NCBI GenBank assembly: GCA_937927985.1
Contig: CALFWH010000120.1
Location: 1 to 9,400, forward strand
Direction of reading: 5' to 3'
Source of the DNA: an uncultured bacterium
GTDB taxonomy: Bacteria; DRYD01
DNA length: 9,400 nucleotides
Shown here piece by piece: positions 1-6,129 of the stretch; the first letter of the stretch is position 1, and each line of letters starts with the position of its first letter. Made by a program: the position numbers and the translations under genes. Under the pieces are notes generated by a model that searched no databases, had not been told where the DNA came from, and worked only from the letters and a program-made list of their open reading frames with translations.

Positions 1-138
1 CATCAAAAAAACTACAATATTCTTATAAATCGAATTATTCAAATTCTTAAATCGTATCCAAACACTGAAAATATTATTAACATAGTAAATAAAATTGACT
101 ACCAAAATTTAAAATATTGGTTATCAGCTTTCAAATAA
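1..138 (+). CDS. 3' end of an unrecognised plus-strand gene (partial, uncertain)
   Basis: Frame 1 of the plus strand is open from the first base to a TAA at 136-138 and encodes 45 residues ending in KYWLSAFK. The composition looks protein-like (YPNTENIINIVNKIDYQNLKYW) rather than random, and it is the only reading of bases 1-120 that makes sense to me, because glutamate dehydrogenase similarity on the other strand stops near base 124. The pattern (hydrophobic helix, then D-Y-x-x-L-K-x-W-L near the C-terminus) faintly recalls the tails of Rpn/PD-(D/E)XK transposase-like nucleases, but this is only an impression. The last four codons and the stop overlap the dehydrogenase relic read in antisense, so the stop may be borrowed from it. 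By a rough estimate, an open frame of this length has a chance of a few percent in such AT-rich DNA, so it could be spurious. Confidence 0.35.
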   Translation, partial: HQKNYNILINRIIQILKSYPNTENIINIVNKIDYQNLKYWLSAFK

Positions 139-860
139 AAATTTTGATAAAAAATATCCTACATTCCCAAAGCCCTGTATTGAAACTGTTATATCTTCTA
201 AATTTTTTTCGATACCAATTTTTTTAGGATATCTTTTCTTTCTGAAAATAGATATTGAATTAAGTAGAATCCTCCCAATCCAGTAGCTTATTTTCTCCCT
301 CTTATTCCTCCTTGTTGAATTGGTTTGCCTGTTACACAAGCTAAATAATCTACTTCTTTATTTGATAAAGTAGCCTAAGTATCTAAGCTCATTTCTCTTT
401 CTGAAGATCCCATATCTGGGCCTGGTACATCTATTGAAGGTCCTATAAAATTTTTTCTGTATAATTCAAAAGTATATCTTCTAATTATTCTTTCTATTTC
501 ATTTTCTGAATAATTTTGAGGATTTATTTTTATTGCTCCTTTTGCTCCCCCAAATGGAATATCCATAATAGCACATTTATAACTCATTAATGCAGCTAAA
601 GCCATAACTTCGTCTAAGGAAACATTATCGCTTATTCTCAATCCACCTTTAGTAGGCAATTTATGATAACTATGCTGAGCTCTCCAACCATGGATAATTT
701 CTATTTTACCGTTATCTCTTTTTATTGGAAAAATTACACTTATTACTGATTTACACTGCTTTATTAATTCTAATAAATTTTTTTCTATTTCTAAGTACTC
801 TGTTGCTTTATTTACAAAGAGATTTACTTGCTCAAAAAAACTTTACTTCAATGAACTCAT
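124..860 (-). pseudogene. gdhA: Glutamate dehydrogenase relic (Glu/Leu/Phe/Val dehydrogenase family), multiply disrupted
   Basis: The intact enzyme deaminates glutamate to 2-oxoglutarate with NAD(P). A start ATG at 858-860 follows a good ribosome-binding site (GGAGG at 867-871). Reading on gives [25 protein letters not shown], the substrate/catalytic segment [22 protein letters not shown], then VTGKPIQQGGIRGR, ATGLGGFY and the Rossmann motif QGFGNVG. The gene is broken: TAA at codon 6 (843-845), TAG at 375-377 where Tyr is expected, TAA at 288-290 where Glu is expected (RGRK-stop-ATG), a one-base deletion in the T-run at 219-225, and TGA then TAA at 121-126. Two residues also seem missing before the TAG (MSLDT where MSWxxDTY is usual). 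Homology ends after FLFES, so roughly the last 40 percent of a family enzyme of about 420 residues is gone. It starts 56 bases after the SDR gene, as if once the last gene of that unit. Stops of all three types and a frameshift argue against recoding. Confidence 0.93.
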
Positions 861-916
861 TTTATTCCTCCAGATTTTATGAATTTTTTATCTATTTTAT
901 TTATGTAGATTTTTAT

Positions 917-1738
917 TTATGTTAAGAATTCTCCTCCATCTACATATATAGTATTTCCGGTTATCCAGTATGAAGCTGGGTGAGAAAGAATCATTATTGC
1001 ATTAGCTACATCTACTGGGGTAGTTAATCTTTTATGGGGGTTATATTTTTTTGCTTTTTCTATCATAGATTCGTTATCGGGGATTTTGATTAAGGCTGGT
1101 GTTTCAGTTACTCCTGCACATATAGCATTTGCAGTTATATTGTATGGAGCTAATTCTAAAGCTAATTGTCTTATGTGAGCTTCTAAGGCTGCTTTAGCAG
1201 CTGATACTGGCCCATAACTTTTCCAATTTCTACTTGACCCAATACTTGTCATTGCAAATATTCTTGCATTTTCCATAAACATATCATTTAAAAATAATTT
1301 TTGTACCCAGTAAACTAAGGAATTAGCCATAACATCTAACGTCATTTCTAATTGTTCTTTAGTTACCATATTTTTATCTGGATCTATATAAGGCTTAAGA
1401 GATCCAAAAGCAAGAGAATGAAGAAAAACCCTTATGGATTTTGTACCTATTTGTAATTTTAATTCTTGAATTATTTGCTCTGTTTTTTCAATATCGGCTG
1501 CGTTTGTATTGTAAAATATAGCTTGTTTACCTAATTCTTCTATTTTGTTTTTTACATCTTGTGCATTTTGTATAGTAGATTTTCTATCTAAGTGAATTCC
1601 TATTATATCCATTCCTGCTTTAGCTAGTGATAATGCAGTAGCTGCTCCAAATCCAGAAGAAGCTCCTAAAATTATAGCCCAACCTGTTAGCTTTATTGGC
1701 TCTCTTATTGATTCTATAATATCTTGCGTTTTTAACAT
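917..1738 (-). CDS. SDR-family oxidoreductase, enoyl-ACP reductase-like (FabI/FabL type)
   Basis: A 273-residue short-chain dehydrogenase, probably a cytoplasmic NAD(P)H-dependent enoyl-ACP reductase catalysing the last step of the fatty-acid elongation cycle. The Rossmann dinucleotide motif is GASSGFG (residues 25-31). The active site has Tyr175 and Lys182 separated by six residues (YGPVSAAK), the Y-x6-K spacing that marks FabI/FabL-type enoyl reductases; classical SDR ketoreductases have Y-x3-K. LHSLAF (106-111) matches the HS-x-x-F strand of FabI. The C-terminal part (TPALIKIP, then NPHKRLTTPVDVANAI and TGNTIYVDGGE) resembles B. subtilis FabL. The family is usually about 250-260 residues; the excess is mostly at the N-terminus. 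The ATG has no visible ribosome-binding site. It follows pepF after an 87-base gap holding an inverted repeat, so it may have its own promoter. Enoyl reduction is inferred; another SDR substrate remains possible. Confidence 0.85.
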   Translation of the reverse strand: MLKTQDIIESIREPIKLTGWAIILGASSGFGAATALSLAKAGMDIIGIHLDRKSTIQNAQDVKNKIEELGKQAIFYNTNAADIEKTEQIIQELKLQIGTKSIRVFLHSLAFGSLKPYIDPDKNMVTKEQLEMTLDVMANSLVYWVQKLFLNDMFMENARIFAMTSIGSSRNWKSYGPVSAAKAALEAHIRQLALELAPYNITANAICAGVTETPALIKIPDNESMIEKAKKYNPHKRLTTPVDVANAIMILSHPASYWITGNTIYVDGGEFLT

Positions 1739-1769
1739 ACTGATTCTAATTTTATCCGCATATTTATAT

Positions 1770-1796
1770 ACCGCCTAATCGGACAAGCGGTTTTTA
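1770..1796 (+). terminator. GC-rich inverted repeat with T-tract in the pepF/SDR gap; possible plus-strand terminator or operator
   Basis: ACCGC (1770-1774) and GCGGT (1787-1791) form a 5-bp stem with a 12-base loop, followed on the plus strand by TTTTT. Read that way it is a weak intrinsic terminator, yet no plus-strand gene ends here. On the minus strand, where the genes lie, the hairpin is followed by ATATAAATATG rather than T residues, so it would be a poor terminator for pepF. The half-sites match imperfectly over 11 bases (7 of 11), so an operator for the SDR gene, whose ATG is about 30 bases away, is an alternative. The rest of the 1739-1825 gap is AT-rich and I see no convincing promoter in it. 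Confidence 0.3.
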
Positions 1797-1825
1797 TTTA
1801 GGTCTATTTTTACTAAAGTTATGAT

Positions 1826-3529
1826 TTACAATTTCTCAAATTCTTCTATATCGTATTTTATTAAATTAAAACTTTCTTGCCAAAAATCTTTTTCTTTCAT
1901 ATCTAATCCTACTGATTTTAAAACCTTATAAGGTTTGTCTTTAGCAGAATTTCTCAATAAATCTCTATAATCTTTTGCAGTTATTTTCTTATTTTTATAT
2001 AAGTTATACAAGGCTAATCCTATTAATAATCCTACTAAATACGGATAATTATAATAATTTGAGCTGTAGTAATGTGGTTTGTTAGCCCACATATATGGAT
2101 GATAAGAAGCTATACTATCTAAATAAACTTCCTTTTGAGAATCTATCATTATTTTACATAATTCCGAAGGAGTTAGTATTCTTTCTTTTCGTATGTTTAT
2201 TAATTTATCTTCAAAAATAAATCTTGATAATATGTCAATTACTACTACACTTATTGTAAATAAATATCCATCAAATATATGAGCTTTAAGATGTTTATCT
2301 TTGGTATTTTCTATTGTTTTATTTCTTACAATAGTTTCTGCTAATATACTTGCCATTTCAGCTAATATCATCGGTGAATGCCTATAAATGGGACTATTTT
2401 CAGACATTACATAATTATGATATGCATGACCTAATTCATGTGCCAAAGTTAATAAAGATTTAATAGAATTATCGTAATTAACTAAAATTCTTGATTCATC
2501 TTTATAAACATATATACAAAATCCACCGTCTACTTTACCTAGTTTAGGTTCCCAGTCAATCCAATTATTTTCAAATGCTTTTCTTGCTAATTCTTCTAAT
2601 TCTGTTGAAAAACTTCTAAAATTCTCTAAGATAAAATTCTTTGTCTTATTAATATCAAATTTTTCTGCTTTATCCCCAAAAATTCCTACTGATAAATCAT
2701 ACCACTGTAATTTATCTATCTGTAAGAGTTTAGCTTTCTTATAAAAATATCTCCTTACTGTTGAAAGGTTTTCAAAAGTAGTGTTTATAACTAAATCCAG
2801 TATTTCTTTATCTATTTGATTATCAAATAATGACTTTTCAAGTACATTTTTAAAGTTTCTCTTTTCGTTTATAACTATAGCATCCCATTTTAATGAATTA
2901 AGTATTTTTGCAAAAATGTATTCATATTCTTTAAAAATTTCTAATTCTTTTTCATAAGCTTTTTTGCGAATTTCTCTTATAGGATGATTATATAAATTTC
3001 TCAATTGGCTTATAGAAATCACTTTATCTTCAAAATCAACTTTAATGTTTGATATAAGTTCATTATATAAAGACTTCCATTCTAGAGTTGAAGATATATA
3101 GATTTTACTATATAAATGCTCTTCTTCATTTTTCATTCTATGACTAAAATTTTCTATAGTTTTTTCTATAAAATATTGATAATTTTCTATTGATGGTTTA
3201 TTGAGATATATAAGCTCTTCTAATTCAAGATTTAGTAAAATTAATAAAGAACTTAAATTATTGAGTATTCCTTTAGTTTTTTGAGCTTCTTCGTTTTTAC
3301 TATCTGTGGAAAGAGTACAAATAACGTAAGCTTGAAGCTTCCTATACAACTCTATTATTTCTTCATAATTTTTAATAATTTCTAAAATATCTTCCTGGGC
3401 TAATCGATTTTGTTTATTTAGTTTTATTTTTTCGATGTTTTTTTCTATTTTTTCTTTAAGTAAAGTTATATCTCTATTAATTACATCTTTGTCAGAATAT
3501 ATATTTTCTAAGTTCCAATTAGTTTGCAT
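1826..3529 (-). CDS. pepF: Oligoendopeptidase F-like zinc metallopeptidase (family M3B)
   Basis: A 567-residue cytoplasmic peptidase that cleaves short peptides, typically those produced by larger proteases or taken up from outside. The zinc site is intact: HELGH at residues 364-368 supplies two His ligands and the catalytic Glu365, and Glu391 in ILAEMAS is the expected third ligand. The C-terminal substrate-binding region carries the family's His/Tyr-rich signature (SYHPYMWANKPHYYSS, then YYNYPYLVGLLIGLALY, residues 475-509). The N-terminal half is the helical lid, rich in Lys and Glu. No signal peptide is visible. The length is normal for PepF (about 560-600). The ATG lies 11 bases after the stop of the cytochrome gene with no clear ribosome-binding site, suggesting translational coupling or weak initiation. 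Recycling peptides to free amino acids would fit a cell that also degrades lysine. Confidence 0.93.
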   Translation of the reverse strand: MQTNWNLENIYSDKDVINRDITLLKEKIEKNIEKIKLNKQNRLAQEDILEIIKNYEEIIELYRKLQAYVICTLSTDSKNEEAQKTKGILNNLSSLLILLNLELEELIYLNKPSIENYQYFIEKTIENFSHRMKNEEEHLYSKIYISSTLEWKSLYNELISNIKVDFEDKVISISQLRNLYNHPIREIRKKAYEKELEIFKEYEYIFAKILNSLKWDAIVINEKRNFKNVLEKSLFDNQIDKEILDLVINTTFENLSTVRRYFYKKAKLLQIDKLQWYDLSVGIFGDKAEKFDINKTKNFILENFRSFSTELEELARKAFENNWIDWEPKLGKVDGGFCIYVYKDESRILVNYDNSIKSLLTLAHELGHAYHNYVMSENSPIYRHSPMILAEMASILAETIVRNKTIENTKDKHLKAHIFDGYLFTISVVVIDILSRFIFEDKLINIRKERILTPSELCKIMIDSQKEVYLDSIASYHPYMWANKPHYYSSNYYNYPYLVGLLIGLALYNLYKNKKITAKDYRDLLRNSAKDKPYKVLKSVGLDMKEKDFWQESFNLIKYDIEEFEKL

Positions 3530-3540
3530 AGAATTTGTTA

Positions 3541-4401
3541 TTAATCGTGTTTATTGTATTCTTTTGAGTACAAGTGTATTATAATATATCCCCATATAGT
3601 TAAGCCTATAAAGATAATATTTGATAATTTTCTTAATTTTACTTGTCTTTCATAAGTTTTTGCTAATCCCCAAGTTATTGCAGATGTCCATATCCCGTTT
3701 GATAAATGGTATGCTACCGAAGTTACAAAGGAATAATATGTTAGTTTACCAAATAAACTCAATGGTTTTTTAAACCATACATTAACTTTTTGATATGTTA
3801 AATCTCTTTTATCTGGAATATTAAAAAGTTCCCTAAATTTTTTAGGTAAATATTCATTAAATCTGATGGTTAATAAATGAAATAGAAGAGTTTTCATTAT
3901 AATGTAAGCAGATAATTTTTGTAAGATGTATCTATAATTTGTTTCTGATTTTATTCTTGTATCTATTTTACCTTTAAATAAAAGTATTGATCCTATTACC
4001 ATATGTAAAGTTAATGGAATATAAATTAGAGTTATTTCTACTAAAGGGAAAAGAGGGTTTTTATGAATTGATTCTGATAATTCATTTAATTTTTTGGGAT
4101 TATAGGCTAATGAATTATTTATGAAGTGTGCCACAACAAAGCCTCCTATGAAAAATATTCCTGTTATTGAATGTATCCTTTTGTATAAAATATATGGAAC
4201 ACTATCTATCAATTTAACCATCTGAGTTAGACTACTTAAAACTGTTTTTTTGTAATTGTATAGAATATTAGCTTTGTTAGATAATTTTTTTTCTTGATTT
4301 ATTGATTCTTTTGTAATTTTATTTTCTATAATTTTATTTTTTATAATTTTATTTCCTATGATGACACCTGTAAGTAACCCTGCTCCTATTAGTAACAACA
4401 T
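3541..4401 (-). CDS. Dihaem succinate dehydrogenase/fumarate reductase cytochrome b-like membrane protein (SdhC, B. subtilis type) with extra N-terminal helix
   Basis: A 286-residue membrane protein. Residues from about 70 onward align by eye with the five-helix cytochrome b558 of B. subtilis SdhC: RIHSITG (His77), VAHFINNSLA (His92), LTLHMVIG (His133), LLFHLLTIRF (His175) and AYHLSNGIWTS (His232). Four of these correspond to the haem ligands and the first to the conserved R-x-H-S; the classic NG-x-W segment is also present. The usual protein is about 200 residues. The excess is an N-terminal hydrophobic helix (residues 2-17, Gly-rich), a lysine-rich linker built from three NKI(I/T)(K/E) pentads, and about 35 further polar residues. 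No flavoprotein or iron-sulphur subunit gene is present in the window, so its partner is unknown. The start chosen is the ATG at 4399-4401, seven bases after AAGGAG; a longer reading from a TTG at 4417-4419 would translate the ribosome-binding site itself. Confidence 0.8.
   Translation of the reverse strand: MLLLIGAGLLTGVIIGNKIIKNKIIENKITKESINQEKKLSNKANILYNYKKTVLSSLTQMVKLIDSVPYILYKRIHSITGIFFIGGFVVAHFINNSLAYNPKKLNELSESIHKNPLFPLVEITLIYIPLTLHMVIGSILLFKGKIDTRIKSETNYRYILQKLSAYIIMKTLLFHLLTIRFNEYLPKKFRELFNIPDKRDLTYQKVNVWFKKPLSLFGKLTYYSFVTSVAYHLSNGIWTSAITWGLAKTYERQVKLRKLSNIIFIGLTIWGYIIIHLYSKEYNKHD
4313..4357 (-). repeat. Three 15-bp tandem units encoding a pentapeptide repeat
   Basis: Three consecutive near-identical 15-base units (4313-4327, 4328-4342, 4343-4357) differ at only a few positions. 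In frame they encode NKIIK, NKIIE and NKITK directly after the N-terminal hydrophobic helix of the SdhC-like protein. A multiple-of-three period keeps the frame, so copy number could vary without disrupting the gene. Confidence 0.8.
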
Positions 4402-4408
4402 TTTTTTT

Positions 4409-4417
4409 CTCCTTCCC
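4409..4417 (-). promoter_or_regulatory. Ribosome-binding site that fixes the start of the SdhC-like gene
   Basis: GGGAAGGAG, followed by seven A residues and ATG, lies in the gap between the stop of the HerA-like gene (4420-4422) and the ATG at 4399-4401. Its position shows that the in-frame TTG at 4417-4419 is not the start. Confidence 0.85.
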
Positions 4418-4419
4418 AA

Positions 4420-6090
4420 TTATAATAGAATTTTTTTTAGATCTGTGTTAATAAGGACTTCATCTTTCCTTGTTGCCCAGCAGGGGTAGGGGAACGATAT
4501 TACAAAAGGTACTGGGCAATCTGGTTGAGATATTACCATATTACCCGGTTTTAAAATTAAAGCTCTTTTTTTGAGGTCCTCTGATAAGAAACTATAAAGA
4601 TTTTTAGATAATTCAAATGAATCTGATCTTCCTATAACTCTTATTGCACAGTTGGATATTACTCTTGGATCTATTTGGCTTGCTGTTTGCTGAGCCCCTA
4701 TTAAAATTATACCTAAACTTCTTCCTCTTTCAGCTATGTCTATTATTACATCTTTTATTGGAGTATCATTTGAAATGGGAGCATATTTGTTTAGCTCATC
4801 TATAACAAAAAAGTAAATATTACTATCGTTTTTCTCTTCTTTCTGAGAGTAAATTAAGTAAAGGATAGATGAAACAACAAATAATTTACTTTTCTCGTTT
4901 AAATTGTGCACGTCTATAACTGTTAATTGATTATTAGATATCTCATCAATTATGTTTATTTTGTTTTCTTGCTTTCTGCCTACTAGAAAATTGCAATCTT
5001 CTTTAACTTTTTTAAATCTTCTTATAAAAGCATTAATGGTTGATCTTGACTCATTTATTTTATTTACATTTTCTTCCAAATAGTCCTTTACATAAATAAA
5101 TAAATCTTCTAAGTTTTCTAGATATTTATTGTGAGTTTTTATAATACCTTCTTCTTGAAGGTCTTTTTCAGTATTTTCTATTAAAAATTGTAAGTTTTTT
5201 TCTACAATAGATATTATCCTTTCTAAGTTTTGATAATCTTTTATTTCATCTGTAAAGAAAAATTTAAATAATTCATTTTTGAATATTTCTGTAAGTGTAA
5301 AATAGTATAATTTTCCTTGAATCAAGGAATCGTTAATATCTATTTCTTTTGTTCCAATAGTCTTTGAAATTTTTTTAGGTGGTATTAAAATGGATACATT
5401 CTTAAAAGGCTTAGGTTGTAGTTCTAATGATTGATATTTACTTTCCAATTCTGTTTTATTTAGATTTTTCAAATTTTTGTAATTATTTTGATAGTTTATA
5501 TATAGTAAATCTGTTGATTTTACATTAAAAATAACTGCTCTGTATTGATTAGATCTTGGGGATTTTTGGAATAATGAGAATAAAAGGAATGTTGCAAAGC
5601 TTGTTTTAGTTGCTATTCCTGACATTCCACTAATATCCAAATGAGCTCCATTAGTACCATCAATGAATTCTAGATTTAAATAAGCATTAGAACCATTCCT
5701 TAGGAAACCTATTGGAATTTTGTTTTCCATCTTATCAAAGTAGAGTGCTATATCTGTTGATTCTTTTTCTGCTAGAAACACTTCTTCTGATGGATCTGGG
5801 GGAATATAGATCTCAGGCTCTATCCTTGTTACAAAACACCTAGCTATTGATACATTTATATAAGGTATTTTTTTATTAATTATTAATTCCGTTTCTATAG
5901 CATATTGGCTTGCTTCTGTATATTTTATTATTTCTCTTACTATAGCATAATGGATAACTTCTTGATTATCTATCTTTGTTTTTACTAATACGATATCATC
6001 TAATTGTACTAAACTATTTTTATCTATTAAAAAAAAGAATTCGTATGGAGAATTAGGTTTACTTCCTAATACATACCCTATCTTTTTCAT
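4420..6090 (-). CDS. HerA-like/DUF87 hexameric ATPase with HAS-barrel and atypical Walker A
   Basis: A 556-residue P-loop ATPase of the HerA/FtsK clade, whose members form hexameric rings and move DNA, often with a nuclease such as NurA. Residues 1 to about 95 form the N-terminal HAS barrel (GYVLGS, then EFFFLIDKNSLVQLDDIVLV). The ATPase core starts at HLDISGMSGIATKTS (150-164), the P-loop position; it has Lys162 and Thr163 but no Gly before the Lys and is one residue longer than GxxGxGK(S/T). A helical, Lys/Glu-rich insert fills about 200-380. Walker B is YFFVIDE (426-432), followed by the HerA-like NKYAP. AERGRSLG (453-460) carries a candidate arginine finger, and GAQQTASQIDPRVISNCAIRV (465-485) is typical of HerA. 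The ATG at 6088-6090 lacks a clear ribosome-binding site, 39 bases after the EF-G-like gene. No nuclease gene is nearby. DNA translocation is inferred from family membership. Confidence 0.87.
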   Translation of the reverse strand: MKKIGYVLGSKPNSPYEFFFLIDKNSLVQLDDIVLVKTKIDNQEVIHYAIVREIIKYTEASQYAIETELIINKKIPYINVSIARCFVTRIEPEIYIPPDPSEEVFLAEKESTDIALYFDKMENKIPIGFLRNGSNAYLNLEFIDGTNGAHLDISGMSGIATKTSFATFLLFSLFQKSPRSNQYRAVIFNVKSTDLLYINYQNNYKNLKNLNKTELESKYQSLELQPKPFKNVSILIPPKKISKTIGTKEIDINDSLIQGKLYYFTLTEIFKNELFKFFFTDEIKDYQNLERIISIVEKNLQFLIENTEKDLQEEGIIKTHNKYLENLEDLFIYVKDYLEENVNKINESRSTINAFIRRFKKVKEDCNFLVGRKQENKINIIDEISNNQLTVIDVHNLNEKSKLFVVSSILYLIYSQKEEKNDSNIYFFVIDELNKYAPISNDTPIKDVIIDIAERGRSLGIILIGAQQTASQIDPRVISNCAIRVIGRSDSFELSKNLYSFLSEDLKKRALILKPGNMVISQPDCPVPFVISFPYPCWATRKDEVLINTDLKKILL

Positions 6091-6129
6091 ATTTTTTATT
6101 AGTTTTATTACAGAATTGTTTATTATAGA

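Noticed and set aside
124..339. Minus-strand open frame from a TTG, possible separate small gene
   Set aside because: Its first half is out-of-frame translation of the dehydrogenase segment (TGKPIQQGG in the other frame); only its second half, after the T-run frameshift, is dehydrogenase sequence. It is part of the relic.
288..377. Stop-codon readthrough or selenocysteine/pyrrolysine recoding in the dehydrogenase
   Set aside because: TAG, TAA and a frameshift occur together, the stops fall at ordinary Tyr and Glu positions, and the C-terminal part is absent.
375..659. 94-residue minus-strand frame as an independent gene
   Set aside because: Dehydrogenase sequence continues in the same frame upstream to the ATG at 860 and downstream past the TAG, so this is the central piece of the relic.
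725..925. Plus-strand open frame opposite the start of the dehydrogenase relic
   Set aside because: Antisense shadow with low-complexity Leu/Phe/Tyr composition and no initiation signal.
1739..1825. Sigma-70 promoter for the SDR gene (TATATAAAT or GATAAAAT as -10)
   Set aside because: AT-rich -10-like strings are expected by chance here and no -35-like hexamer lies at a suitable distance.
4399..4419. TTG at 4417-4419 as the start of the SdhC-like protein
   Set aside because: The extended codons (GRRKK) are the translated ribosome-binding site GGGAAGGAG and A-run; the ATG at 4399-4401 has ideal spacing.
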